Assembly: GCA_003339415.1 (NCBI GenBank)
Contig: PDHQ01000007.1
Location: 372,001-436,000 of the forward strand
Length of the DNA: 64,000 bases
Direction of reading: 5' to 3'
DNA from: Ophiocordyceps camponoti-saundersi (nom. inval.)
Lineage: Eukaryota; Ascomycota; Sordariomycetes; Hypocreales; Ophiocordycipitaceae
The first letter of the stretch is position 1; every line of letters begins with the position of its first letter. Shown piece by piece: positions 12,175 to 24,629 of the stretch. The position numbers and the translations under genes are program-made. Under the pieces are notes generated by a model. The model did not search any database, had not been told where the DNA came from, and saw nothing but the letters and a program-made list of their open reading frames with translations.

Positions 12175-13469
12175 GCCAATGGAACAGGGCTGAGCACGCG
12201 CCAGCTAGCTCAGGTCCCACGATGTTCGCGGCGATTCGGCGGGCTGCAGCAGCCTCTGCCAGCGGGCATCTGGTTGGCGCCGTGGCTGACGCGATGATGC
12301 TGGCAGTACGACTGATGAGTTCTTCATACTGTGCAACACGGGACGCGCCATTGGGCCATCTTGCAGCCGCCCGAAGTTAAACCGCTTTAACTCCGGGCAC
12401 AGTCAGAAGTCCGTCTTCCGGTGCCACATTACCACAATGATCCTCTTCAGGGTTCCCCCGGCTCTCGGGCCCGGCAAGTTGCAACGCAGCGGGGGACGGA
12501 AGGTTCCGAGCCCTTGGCGGAAGCGACGGAAGCGTTCGTTGAATCAGTCAGGCTCCTCCATTGTTTGTGCATACATATTTACATATGAACATATCACCTA
12601 AAATTACTAGTTGTTGCACAGGCTCAATATCATCAGCAGATAGCAGTATGTATACATACATATATGTCTGTATATACATAACTCCAAATCATAGTATTTT
12701 AAAAGACCGTTCTTGTTGTAAAAATAATGTATGTACGGATATATAAGACAACTTACATGGTACATTCGATGATGGATGACGTGGGTTACAACTCGCCGGC
12801 GTTCGGCGCAACACCGATAGTAGCGATAATGCCGATGCAATGCCTCTCTCCCTGTAGCCTGTAAATCCTTAGGTTCCTACATAAATAGTCCTACTAGGCT
12901 ACTACTACCGATTCTTGTACTAGTCCTCACACATGTGAGATTGACACCACTCCCCTCGTGATAAGCTGTCGTCACTCGTCACCCGTGAACCGACTAATCA
13001 CTCGTCAGTGAACGAGCCAACTACATAATCACTCTCCGAGATCAAGAGACTCTTCGTCATCCCTGTCCCGTGTCTTTCTTCTGTCTCTAACATGCAGTGA
13101 GATGCCCAGTACCGTACACATTCCGTACCACTCACTATGTACTACTTCCGTGAATCAACTCCGTTCCGTCAAACTCCAGACCCCAGATTTCAATACTTTT
13201 AACCGTGCCGTTGCATCAAACCCGAGTCGGACTAACCGCTTTCGGCTCCGGGTTAGCCGCTTGCTTAGCACAGCAGCTCGTGGCAGTTTAAACCCACAGG
13301 GCACCCTATTTTTTTTTCCTCTCCCTCCCCCCCCCCTTCAGGAATCTCGCCGACGTCCATCATCCTCCCTTTGCCTTCTTTTGCACCGCTGGCCTTGTGC
13401 CGCCTGTTGCCGTCGGCCCTCATCGACACATCCCAGTAGAGCCCTTCTGCTCGTCTCGCCGGTTTCGCC
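12175..13469. promoter_or_regulatory. Divergent intergenic region TAO3/CPR
   Basis: About 1.3 kb separates the two divergent starts. The middle (12,560-12,760) is AT-rich, unlike its surroundings, with TACATA-type tetranucleotides. The right side is a pyrimidine-rich leader with poly-T and poly-C runs at 13,310-13,337. Small ORFs here look like chance. No factor site is claimed. Confidence 0.4.
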
Positions 13470-15730
13470 ATGGCCGTGCTCGATACCCTCGACATCATCG
13501 TCCTCGCTGCCATTCTCATCGGCACCGTCGCCTACTTCACAAAAGGCACTTACTGGGGCGTCGTCAAAGATCCCTTCGCCAATGCCTTCGCAAACGCTAA
13601 TGGTGTTGCCCCTGGCCGCACCCGCAACATCGTCGAGAAAATGGAAGAGTCCGGCAAAAACTGTGTCGTCTTCTACGGCTCTCAGACTGGCACTGCCGAG
13701 GACTATGCCTCTCGCCTCGCCAAAGAGGGCAAGAGTCGCTTCGGCCTCGAGACCATGGTCGCCGACCTCGAAGAGTACGACTACGACAACATAGACACTC
13801 TTCCCTCTGACAAGGTCTGCATGTTCGTTCTGGCCACCTATGGTGAGGGTGAGCCGACCGATAATGCTGTCGACTTCTACGAGTTCATCACCGCCGATGA
13901 CGTCGCCTTGTCCGAAGGCAACGACCCTCCGCTCGGCAATCTCAATTATGTCGCATTTGGTCTCGGTAATAACACCTACGAGCACTACAACTCTATGGTC
14001 CGAAACGTCGACAAGGCTCTCGCGAAACTCGGCGCCCATCGCATCGGCGACGCCGGCGAAGGCGATGATGGCGCTGGCACAATGGAGGAGGATTTTTTGG
14101 CCTGGAAAGATCCCATGTGGGCTGCCTTGGCCTCCAAGCTGGCGCTTGAGGAGCGCGAGGCCATTTACGAGCCCACCTTTGACCTCATTGATCGCCCGGA
14201 CCTAACCCGAGACTCTCGCGAAGTCTATCTCGGCGAGCCCAACAAGATGCACCTCGAGGGTACGGCCAAGGGCCCCTTTAATGCGCATAACCCCTACATC
14301 GCCCCCGTCGTCGAATCGCGTGAACTCTTCTCCGCCAAGGATCGCAACTGCATCCATATGGACATTGACGTCAGCGGCTCCAACCTAACCTACCAGACGG
14401 GCGACCACATCGCCGTCTGGCCCACGAATCCGGGCGATGAGGTCGATCGCTTCCTCGACGTTATCGGACTGACCGAGTCAAGACACAAGGTCGTCAGCGT
14501 CAAGGCGCTAGAGCCAACTGCCAAGGTTCCCTTCCCGACGCCGACAACGTACGACGCTATAGTTCGCTACCACCTCGAGATCTGTGCGCCTGTTTCGCGT
14601 CAGTTCCTCGCCACACTCGCCCCCTTTTCGCCTACCGAAGACGCTCGCACGGAGATGACTCGGCTCGGCAGCGACAAAGACTATTTCCACCAGAAGACGG
14701 GCCCGCAGTTTTACAACATCGCTCGCCTCCTGGCCGCCGTCGGCAAGGGTGAGCGCTGGACCAAGATTCCCTTCTCGGCCTTTATCGAGGGCCTCAACAA
14801 GCTGCAACCACGTTACTACTCTATCTCTTCGTCGTCGCTTGTGTCGCCCAAGACCATCTCCATTACTGCCGTGGTCGAGTCGCAGGCGATTCCGGGACGC
14901 GGCGACGCCTTCCGCGGCGTCACGACGAATTATCTGCTTGCATTGAAACAGCGCCAGAATGGCGACCCCAACCCGGAGCCTTTTGGCCAGACGTACGAGA
15001 TCGACGGCCCGCGCAACAAGTACGACGGTATACACATGCCTGTCCACATTCGCCACTCCAACTTCAAGCTTCCCTCGGACCCGAGCAAACCCATCATCAT
15101 GATAGGCCCAGGTACGGGCGTCGCGCCTTTCCGCGGCTTTGTCCAGGAACGCGCAAAGCAGGCTGAAAATGGTGTCCCCGTCGGCCGCACGCTTCTTTTC
15201 TTTGGCTGCCGTAAGAGCACCGAGGATTTCATGTACGAGAAAGAGTGGGAAGTATGTACTTTTCAGTTTCCTCAGTTTTGCAATCGTGGCGCTCTTCGGG
15301 AGGTTTACGAGAGGAGTGATTCCGCAGTTGCTGACGCCACGGCGCAGGAATGCAAAAAGGCCCTCGGCGACAAATTCGATATGATCACCGCCTTCTCCCG
15401 CGAGGGTAAGAAGAAGGTCTACGTCCAGCATCGGCTCAAGGAACGTGCAAGCGACGTTAGCGACCTCCTCTCACAAAAGGCCTACTTCTACGTCTGTGGC
15501 GACGCGGCCAACATGGCTCGCGAAGTCAATACCGTTCTGGCCCAGATCATCGCCGAGGCCCGCGGCATATCCGAGCAAAAGGGCGAAGAGGTCGTCAAGA
15601 GCATGAGGGCGGCCAACCAATATCAGGTATGATTCTCGCTTGTCCCCACCTGGTCGGAAGTCTTACTCACTTTTACTCCCTCTCACCCCTCTCCATTCGC
15701 CCCCGCCTACAGGAGGACGTCTGGTCCTGA
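13470..15730 (+). CDS. NADPH-cytochrome P450 reductase
   Basis: Three exons (13470-15251, 15348-15626, 15713-15730) encode 692 residues, the usual length. Residues 7-25 form the N-terminal membrane anchor that ties the enzyme to the ER. The FMN/flavodoxin domain follows, with YGSQTGTAEDYA from residue 69, LATYGEGEPTDNA and FGLGNNTYEHYN. The ferredoxin-NADP reductase part has RYYSISSSS at residue 448 (FAD binding), GPGTGVAPFRG at 546 (NADPH) and a C-terminal DVWS in which the Trp stacks on FAD. It transfers electrons from NADPH to microsomal P450s, including CYP51 in ergosterol synthesis, and to other heme proteins. The 96-bp first intron is a multiple of three and lacks stops, so a simple ORF reads through it. 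The second intron leaves an 18-nt last exon giving the conserved EDVWS end. Confidence 0.97.
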
Positions 15731-17538
15731 TTTTGTCACATTTTCGCGCTCGAGCGAGGTGGGCGTATGGATCTGTTTTTTACGGTGAGCGTTGTATGTT
15801 GTTCGCGTCTTGGTCTTTCTCCCGGGCAAGGCGTTTCCGCTAGCCGGCGCGCTGATGCCGTCTTGGTCTTTGAGGGGGTTCTGGAGCACTGCATCAAACC
15901 CGACGGTAGGTAAACATATCACATAGACGCGCAGTCCTGACAGAGGCCTCTAATTTGGAGACGCGCCTACCGGACTGGCATTGGAAGGCATGCTTGGTTA
16001 TATTTCAAGGGTTCTGACCCCTTCTCTCCCCTCTCCTCCCTCTTTTACCCTCTTCCCCTTTTTCAACATCCCTCCCCCCTCTGTCACTCGCAACGAGTCA
16101 CCCTTATACTGTCTGTCATGTCCCCTACCATGTTAAATGAATAGAACGTCTTTTTAGCTCCCGTCGTTGTGCCTTTGGCTTCTACACCCTTGCCGAGACG
16201 CACGAGCGCGGGAGCGGGCCCTAACATAGCGTCCGTACATACGTACATACATACATTACGCTGGCTCCCTCGCTGCCAGTCTCCAGACTAGGACCTCGAC
16301 GAATCTCAGCTAGGTAGGCGAGCTACTCGATGAGACGAAACAAATAACAAGTCAACCTCAGTCGGACACCCCTCGATCTGGGGGAAACGTCCGCCCTACT
16401 TATCGAAACTCGCGCGATGATGCCCTTTCGCTCGTCGACGCGCCCGCGAAGCTATGTGATGTAGCAATAATCTAATCCTGGTAGATGTCGGCACATCCTA
16501 GCTTCTGGGGCGTGAGAAGGTTCTGAGGAACGACGTGCTCTGTCATAGGTCATGGCCGCTGATATCATTTAGATCAACAACCACAAGTCAGAGGGTGGCG
16601 TCTTGTCTTGTCCTGTTTTTCTCCTTTTGGATTCAAGGTGCGGGACGTCGTTGCTTTTTCTATTTTTCATTATTCCGCTTTCCCCTGCTGCCGCACACGC
16701 ATAGCAAGCCCTCCCCCCCTCTTCTTCCCTCCTCCCTTGCGTCTGCCAAATGACCCCGGACCGGAGGGAAGGAAAGGAAGAACAGGACGGAAAAAAAAAG
16801 GTTGTCGTGAAAGTCAAGGGCCGGCGAGGGCAAAACATAACCGAGGGGCCCCGTCGAGGCCCAAATGCGAACGACAACGAGTCTTCGACCTCGACGTCCC
16901 GAAGATCCTGGGAATGTGAGTTGTCTTTGTGAGGGCTTGCCAAAGGGTAGTTGAGACCCTGCCGCCCGTGTGCTGGCCGATAGTCTTGCCGTTCATGTCT
17001 CATAGAAGGAAATGCCTAGCGCTAGGCATCCGCATATCTCGCTTGGGCCTCGGACCCCGAGGACTACGGGACCAGAACAAACACGGGTCAGGGCCAGTCT
17101 TCTTCGATTTCGACGATACATGAGCGGCGGGCGGGCTATCCCGTCGACTTCGGCAAGGGAAAAGGGGGCGGCGGGGGTGTACATACATACATGGGGACAC
17201 ACACCCACAGAGAGAGAGAGAGAGAGAGGCGTCGGCAGTCGGAACAACGGAGGAGGGGAGAGCAGGGTAGTTGAGGGGAGTGTGGCGTCTGTAGGACCCA
17301 CGATGGCTTGCGTGATGTGCTGGACCGGGGAAGTGTTCTCCATACATTCCATGGGTGGTTGCGGAGAGCGTGGAACCCTGAAAACGCCTCCGACGGCGAA
17401 TTCCCAGCTGGTTCCAAGGTCGATATTCGTCCGGTAGCGATGCCACGGAACGTGGACGACAACACTAACACGACTTTTCGCCCCTTAGCACGTCGCAAGT
17501 GAATCATTCGGATGGTCTTGTCTGGGAGAGAGGGAGTG

Positions 17539-17540
<2 letters not shown>
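15731..17540. other. Long non-coding span after the reductase
   Basis: I find no supportable gene. It contains the reductase 3' region, TACATACA tetranucleotides near 16,236-16,257 and 17,181-17,192, and an (AG)n run at about 17,209-17,228. Several ORFs of 60-150 codons overlap each other on both strands without recognisable domains and are judged accidental. Confidence 0.5.
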
Positions 17541-17812
<272 letters not shown>

Positions 17813-17902
17813 GGGGAGAGGGACCGGAGGGGAAAAAAGGAAAGACGTCGAGTGATGGCAGCTGATAGGCCATAACAGACTTTTGTTCACCCTCTTATTT
17901 AG

Positions 17903-19696
17903 GTGCTACGCATCCCGCGCAGCTCCCAGAAAGGTTCCTGTCTCTTGTCACGTTCAACTTATTCGTGCTAAAGGTAAGCAGTCGTGTTGAGCCGTCCCAA
18001 TATTCTTCCCAGTATTCCTTAGTCTGGCTCGCTGCTCGTTCTTGTTGTTCTTGTTGCTGCTGTCGTTGTCGTCGTCGTTCGTCTTGTTGTTGGAGTGGTC
18101 GGCATAACATCGATACGTCGATCGACTGTCGTTTTTATCAAGTCTTGTCTGGCAACAGGGCGCAGAGACAGATCGTCGACCGAGGACTGTTGGGCGTCGT
18201 GTTCCAAGCCACACATACACACGTCTGTTTCAACAACAGCTTTGCTTGTCTGCGTGGGAAGAGGACAAACCGTCGTCAAGTCGAGAACGAAATATCCTCC
18301 CAGCTTCAGGCTCGGCCATCATCTCAGATCAGCTCTTACCAAGATTCCATCCCTCTGACTCTCTCTTGGACTCACGAATACTCTCTCCGCTCCCTTCTCT
18401 CCCTCGTCTCTGTCTTCGGCTGGGATAGCCAGAGTAACAGGGTAACTTCTCATCTCGTCTCCGGTTGTCGGACCACACGGCAGGAATCTTCTTTCATCGA
18501 AGAAAGCAGGAAGCTCGTCACCTCCCCTCCTCCATAGCAGAAGAGCCGAGGAAAGTAAAGACAGAAAACCAAACAAGAAGAAGAGGCCAGACTCATCCTA
18601 CATACTACCTACCTACCTACCTCGTCCTCCGACCTCGGCTCCGGTGCCTGCCCGCCCACTGAAAAATAAAAACCACAGGCACTAACAGCAGCAACTCCGG
18701 CGCGGCAAAATCTCTCTCTCCAGGCCACGTGCTTCGGTTTGCTTCCTCACCCATCGCTCTGTCTTCCACCTTCAGCCTCATCTCGTTCGTCTTCGTGCAA
18801 CTTCAGCCTCGCGCCGTCCATCCAGAGCTTTGCTGCATCTCCTTCCCCTCCCCCCCATCCCCTGCCTCCTCTTCTCTCTCTTGGAGCATCGCGGCTACCA
18901 AACGCCCCCTTCTCTGAGGCCATTAGGTAAGTCGCTTCGCCTATCCTCTCCTCTTCCTCTCCTCTCCTTATCAACCGTGCTCTTCTCTTCTTCTCTTCTC
19001 TTCCTCTTCTTTTCTTCCCTTCTCCTCATAGCATCAGCCAGGCTTGAACCATCGTCAAACCTTTGGTCAGGCTTCTCGGCCAATCTCTTTCGAAGCCCCA
19101 TCTTGCTCGATAGCTTGTTCTATCTCACTTACTCTCGCTTCATCTCAGCTCTCTTGGTACCAACATTTGTCTTGGCCTCTCGCCGGATTGCACCATCACG
19201 TCAGGTGAGAGCATTTCTTCCCCTTTCCTTTGTCTTCTCTGCACCCATTTCCTTTCCTTATTGGCTTCTCCTATTCCCAGAGCATCAGTCCTCTTCTCCA
19301 TGGAACTTCCTGCTCCTGTTTTCGCACAAGTCAGCTAACAGATCCGGTACAGATCTTCGCCTACCGGTCGGAGTGTTTCCATCTTCCATCATCCTCCGAA
19401 ACAAATCTGCCTCCTGGAGTGAGTTGCTTGCACACTACATACCCTGTCCATCTCCCCCACACGGACTGAAGACGAGTTGGCGCCTGGGGAATCTACTCTC
19501 TCCATGGCGGTCACATCACCGCTGTCCCTCAGGATCTGTCATGGACTGTTCAGTCTTGACGGTTACCTCCCGTGCCCACGTCATCACACTATTTCCATCA
19601 CAACTCTTCTATCCTCAAGACTCGCCGATAGCTAACCAACCTCTCTACAACAGGCACTTCTCAAGTCTATCCACATCAGGACCAATCGACCCAATC
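17903..19696. promoter_or_regulatory. Upstream and leader region of the tandem-RRM gene
   Basis: This is 1.8 kb of CT-rich sequence with CTAC repeats at 18,604-18,622. The stretch from about 18,700 to the ATG at 19,697 looks like a long transcribed leader. It has a good donor (GTAAGT at 18,927) and several candidate acceptors (19,031; 19,653), so one or more 5'-UTR introns are likely. Several upstream ATGs are present. A frame starting at 18,830 runs without stop into the coding start. Confidence 0.4.
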
Positions 19697-21633
19697 ATGG
19701 ACGCAGGCACCGGTGTCGCCGCTCCCTTTTATCCGAACCCGGCAGGCCGCAACATGCACGGCCACATCCCTGCCCACGCCGCCGACCCTGGCTCCATGAT
19801 GGGCCACTTTGCTGGCTTGACGCTCGGGGGCATGGGCATGCCCAACAACGGCGGACCTCTTCCCCTTGGACCTGGTCACTTCATGATGGGTTCTGACGGA
19901 CAGTTCGTTCTCGCTCCCATGCCCACCGCCCAGCCCATGGGTATGAGCCACTCGCAAGAGCACCCCTACAACAACTTCGCCATGCCTGCTGGAGGCTACG
20001 GTGCTCCATACGTCGGCCTGCCCTTGCCTCTGATGCCCTTCACGCCCGGCCGAGCCAACACTGCTCAGCCTCGTCTTGATCGTAGCAGCAATGATGTTCC
20101 GGGACTCGAGAACCGTCGCGGCTCTTACTCGACAACCGAGTCCACGCCGGCCACTCCATTTTACGGAACCGTGTCTCAACGAGACGGCGGTCCTCGCGTT
20201 GCCAGTCTGGACTGCTCTGCTTACACGACGCCCTCTCCCCAGCAGATGGGTCTCACTAACCTTCACTCGGAGCCTGCCAAGTCATCTGTTCCCGCCGTCT
20301 CCGAGCGAGTCATCGAGGACCTTTTGAAGAAAGAACCTGCCATTCCCCGAGCTGTCCCGGCCGTCTTCACGCCTCCAGGACAGATGAAGAGTCTGGAGCA
20401 GAGTCTGGAGAACCGCATCCCTGGCAACCGCAACGTCTACATCCGTGGTCTCCATCCGACCACCGACGACAGGCTCTTGTACGAGTTCGCCTCCCGCTTT
20501 GGTTCCGTTGAGACCTCCAAGGCTATCATTGACACCAACACGGGAGCTTGCAAGGGGTATGTGCCTGATGAGATAGCGGTTTGAATCTTGCAAGTCTGAC
20601 GTGCTGCAGCTTCGGCTTCGCCAAGTTTTGCGACGTTCACGACTCTGAGCTGTGCATCCGCGGCTTTCATCGTCTTGGCTACGAAGTTGGCTTTGCACGG
20701 GTTTGTCGAGCCAATTGCAGTCGGCTCGGTTCGGCGGCTGACGCGACAGCAGGAGTCCTTTAACTCGAGACTCAAGGCCGAGGGCGATGAGGGCTCAACC
20801 AATTTGTACATTTCCAATCTCCCAAAGAGCTTGACCGAGGTGGTACGTCGAAGCGCATCTAGCAACTTCGTCGAGACGCGTCTGGGCACTGACGACCTGC
20901 AGGAACTCGCCACGATCTTCCTCGGGTACACCATTTTGTCAAGCAAGATTCTTCGAGATAGCATGGGTAACAGCCGCGGTGTCGGCTTCGCTCGGTACGA
21001 TGACCATGCGCTCGATCATCGATGCTTGCTGCTGACGGTTGAGCAGTTTTGAGACTCGCGATGTCTGCGACGAAGTCATCCGCAAGTTTAACGGCGTGGG
21101 CATCGGGGAGGAAGGCTTGCTCATCAATATTCGCTACGCCGACACGCCGGCGCAGAAAGAGCTCAAGCGCGTCACGGCTGAGCGCCGCCAGTTTCGCACC
21201 AACGAGTACAACATTGGTGCCTATGGAACCCCGCTGGTGGGCTTGAGCCCGACGCTGTACGGCCAGCAGTCCCAGTGGCGACGCACGCTTCCGCTCTCTC
21301 GAAGGTGAGTTCAGCAATTGCGTGGCCAGAGTTCTTTTCTAAGAAAGACGCAATACAGCAGTGTTTCGACGTCTTCCATCGACGATGGGAGTGCCGCAAA
21401 ACACTCGGGAGGTCGTCGGGGCATGTCAGAGTACGTCCTATGCTCCAGCATCTTCAGCTCGTACTGACGTCTGGATCAGGGCGGCGACGAGCTCGAGCAT
21501 GGATGCAGCAGTGTCGACGCCTAACTCGTCAGAGTGCGAAGATGGCGCCACCATTCACGTCGATACGCCCGGCACCGCCGACACCCCTGATGAGAGCGCC
21601 CAGACCAAGGAGGTGGCGAGCAAGACGCAGTGA
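19697..21633 (+). CDS. Tandem-RRM RNA-binding protein, RBMS/Msa1 type
   Basis: Seven exons (19697-20556, 20610-20700, 20753-20842, 20903-20994, 21047-21304, 21359-21430, 21480-21633) join in phase to 538 residues. The N-terminal 240 residues are Gly/Met/Pro-rich and low in complexity. RRM1 begins at about residue 246 (RNP2 NVYIRGL, RNP1 KGFGFAKF). RRM2 begins at about 334 (RNP2 NLYISNL, RNP1 RGVGFARF). The close pairing of the RRMs and the ILRDSMGNSRGVGFARF segment match metazoan RBMS/MSSP proteins and fission-yeast Msa1, which affects meiosis and stress. The role here is inferred as mRNA binding. The introns are all 51-60 bp and sit at RRM boundaries. The start at 19697 is chosen because protein-like composition begins there; an in-frame upstream extension is open but pyrimidine-driven. 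Confidence 0.88.
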
Positions 21634-22956
21634 GGAAGAATTCGCGGCGTCGCCTATCGTCTTATCATGCACATTGTTTCTTGTTCTTTCTCTTTGGTTG
21701 CTTTTGATTGACCATTCTTCCTCGAGGCCATTTACTAGAAGCAGAGGAGGGGGGCATCGCTTTAGTGTTTAGTGGTCGCGGAGTATGCTTGTTGTTGTCT
21801 GGGCAAGGCGATAGTACGGATGGGTTGTCGTTCGGCACGGGGCTGATCGGGGGGGTTGCAAAGAGACTAAAAAAAAGTTCGGCATTTTACAAACTCTGTA
21901 CTCTAGTTACCAGGGGGCGGCACCTGTGACAGCATGACTGTTGTTGCGGTTTATATGGGGGGTAATAAATGAACTGTGCCACCGGGGGTGAGCACTCTTA
22001 GTATATTGCAGAGCACCGTGACGGCCGTGAAAGAGGGTTTTGCAGTGTCACGCGAGGATCTTGAGAATTGAAGAGGGACGAGATGCGCACGGAGTTTCCC
22101 GGGAGTTGTCGAAGCGGTTGAGATTTGTTGTAGGATGAGGATTGACATGTCATATCCCATGCTGCCAAGTCTATGAGACCGAGACCGATTCACCGACCGA
22201 GTCAAAGTGACAGAACGTCACATTGCAACTGCGTACACTACCTGATAGTGGTGATTGATTAACATAATGAATTGATTGGCTAGACCTGGATGAGACTGGA
22301 TGAGACTGGACTGGACTGGCTGATGGACTCGCTACTAAGAGGGCTACTTGAATCTGGCGCGTATGTACGGACGTAGGTATGTATGAATAACCCTGCGGCT
22401 TGGCTCGGCTCGGCCCGGCCCGGCACGCTCCCCCCCGCCCCTCCCCCTGCCTCAAGTTTCGGCCAAGGAAGAAGATATGTTCGCCAAGGAACGAATATGA
22501 GCCCAGCATTTCATTGGCTCTTCCAGCCACCCGGTATCAGGCTAACCTGGCTGGTCATGGAGTAATGAGGTAGTGCACATGTGTCCGTACATTTCCGTGC
22601 ATCATTACGAGCAGGAGAACTTTGCAATTGACTTGTGTGAACGTTATCCGTACACCTGGTCATTTACCAGGTTTTGATGTCTGACTTGGGCTTGATGATG
22701 TAGAGGTGTTTTCTCCCCTTGGCTGGGACTTGGTGGACACCCTTTTCCCTGATAAGTATCCGTACTGATTTATGGTTGGATTGAGGTTTGGAGGAGTTTG
22801 GACGGTCTGGCTGCCTTGAAACCTCCAGATGTCTCTTTCCTTTTCGTTTTTTGAGTGATATCAAGATTCCCTCCAACATGGGCGAGATGAGAAAAGGAGG
22901 ACGACTCTGCGTCATGCTACTGTGCGTGTACACGAACTCAACAAGAAGTGGATTTC
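21634..22956. other. Convergent spacer between the RRM gene and RIO2
   Basis: About 1.3 kb lies between two convergent genes. It contains a degenerate GACTGGATGA/GACTG repeat at about 22,283-22,320 and a CGGCTCGGCC-type GC repeat at about 22,400-22,430. I see no gene; short ORFs lack domains. Confidence 0.5.
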
Positions 22957-24272
22957 TCAGATTGCTATCCTTGACATGCTAGATTCTATCGCGCCAGCTG
23001 TCTCGCCATTCTGAGTTTGCTCAGGCTCGGCATCCGTAGCTAGAGAACGAGCTTCGTCATCTTCTATCCCTGACACCACAATCACGTGATGCGGGCCTTC
23101 GTGATCCCCGTCGTCTTTGTCGGGAGTATCATCGTCACTCTCGTCTGACGAGTCGTCATCTTCTGGTGGCGCTGCGGCCTGCTCCTTAATGGCAGTTTCC
23201 AAATCTTTCATCATCTTCTTGGTGAAGCCGGAGGCCAAGACGGTGGCGTCGAGTCTCGTGGCGGTGCTCTTCGCCAGGACTTTCTTGGCGTCCCTAAAGG
23301 ACGGACCGGACTCTGTGCTGGTGAAGTGGAAGCGGCGCTCGAAGAACCGCTTGACGCAGTTGACATCCCGTTCAAAGTACATGTCCGCATTTTGATGTTC
23401 CATGGAGACCATCTGAGGAAAGTCGATCACGACAGGTTCCAGCTTAAGAGTCTCGACGCCGTCTTTGTCGGTGGTCTTGATCTCCTTGACCAAGATGTTA
23501 AACTCGTTGAAATCGCCGTGTATGAGACCGTGACTGGCAAGACGCATTATGAGGGCCATTAGATCGCTGTATAGGGAAGCCGGGTCGGGTATAGAAGAGA
23601 TTTGGCGAAGGGGAAAGGCGTCTATCAAGCTCATGACGACGGTGTGACGAGACTGGGCAAATGGCTGAGGCACGGGAAAGCCTTCGTCGTAGAGGGCCTG
23701 CATGAAGGCATATTCCTTGGAGGCTGCCAGCCTCGACAGATACATCCAAGACCCGGACGCGCGGTTCCTGAGATAGTCGCGGTTCGACTTGACGGACCGA
23801 AAAGAGATCCTGCCAAGGCGGTGAATCTTGAGAATTCTCTGCACGCCCGACTCGTCGGCAACGATCATGACATCGCTCTCCTTTCCGACACCGACGCGGT
23901 CTCCAACGCTATAGACTTGTTTTCGAGAGGCGTGCGTGTGCAGAGCGAGGTAGTCGAGACCGCCATACGTCAAGCGGTAACCGTCATACTTGGCTTCCTT
24001 GACGCGAGCGATGAGGCCGAACTTGGCGAGGGCGGAGATGCTCTTCCGAACGCCGCTGGAACCGCCGCGCAGGCGAGCGATTTTTTCTATCAGCGGTGTC
24101 GGCACGATCTCATGGTTTCTGCTGCCCGTTTCGACCTGCGTCAGGCTGTGAGCGGGATGCCGATTTTTCTCAGACTCTTTTGGCCGATGGATCGCGAAAG
24201 GCTTCTTACCGCCGTCAAAACCCGCCAATCCTCCGAGGCCAAATGGCGCAAGGCTCTCGAATCCAGCTTCAT
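22957..24272 (-). CDS. RIO2: RIO2 atypical serine/threonine kinase-ATPase (ribosome biogenesis)
   Basis: Two exons on the minus strand (24210-24272 and 22957-24135) give 413 residues, normal for RIO2. The first 21 residues (MKLDSRALRHLASEDWRVL) are the conserved family start and are found only by splicing out a 74-bp intron. Without it, an ORF reads in from upstream through the intron. A winged-helix domain follows (HEIVPTPLIEKIARLRGG). The kinase domain has the flexible P-loop GVGKESDV (103-110), Lys in ILKIHRLGR (K124), catalytic HGDFNEFN (227-234, D229) and metal-binding IDFPQ (D259). The last 80 residues are acidic and Ser-rich. RIO2 acts in late cytoplasmic maturation of the 40S subunit. 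It diverges from RPN1. Confidence 0.96.
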
Positions 24273-24629
24273 GTTTTAAGGGCTGATCATCAGGCGGCTG
24301 AGAGATTGACAGGATCAAGTTTAGGAAGTCATCTTCGCTTATCGATATCATATTCCAGAGGAGAGGGTCGTGCGCGGACACGTGACCATCTCAGACGGCC
24401 TAGCGCTACAGGCTGCAGCTACAGCGCGACAGCTTTCTTGCCATCCAACCTCGCCATTCCCTGCTGCCTCCATCGTGACAAGCACATTTATCGCCCATCA
24501 TCTCCTTGAAGCCGCTCTCGAGGTCCGCTCCCTTCAATTCTGCGTTGACTTCAACTCAGCTCGTCTCTTCCGCCCGCCCTTCTTCCCTATTTCGCGCATT
24601 CATCCCTCAAACAGGAGCTTCGAGTCAAC
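24273..24629. promoter_or_regulatory. Divergent promoter RIO2/RPN1
   Basis: These 357 bases separate the two start codons. The RPN1 side is CT-rich (24,520-24,605). No proteasome-type control element could be identified with confidence by eye. Confidence 0.35.

Noticed and set aside
14508..15431. 307-codon minus-strand ORF opposite the P450 reductase
   Set aside because: It mirrors the conserved reductase frame; its Arg/Val-rich composition is typical of antisense of GC-rich codons.
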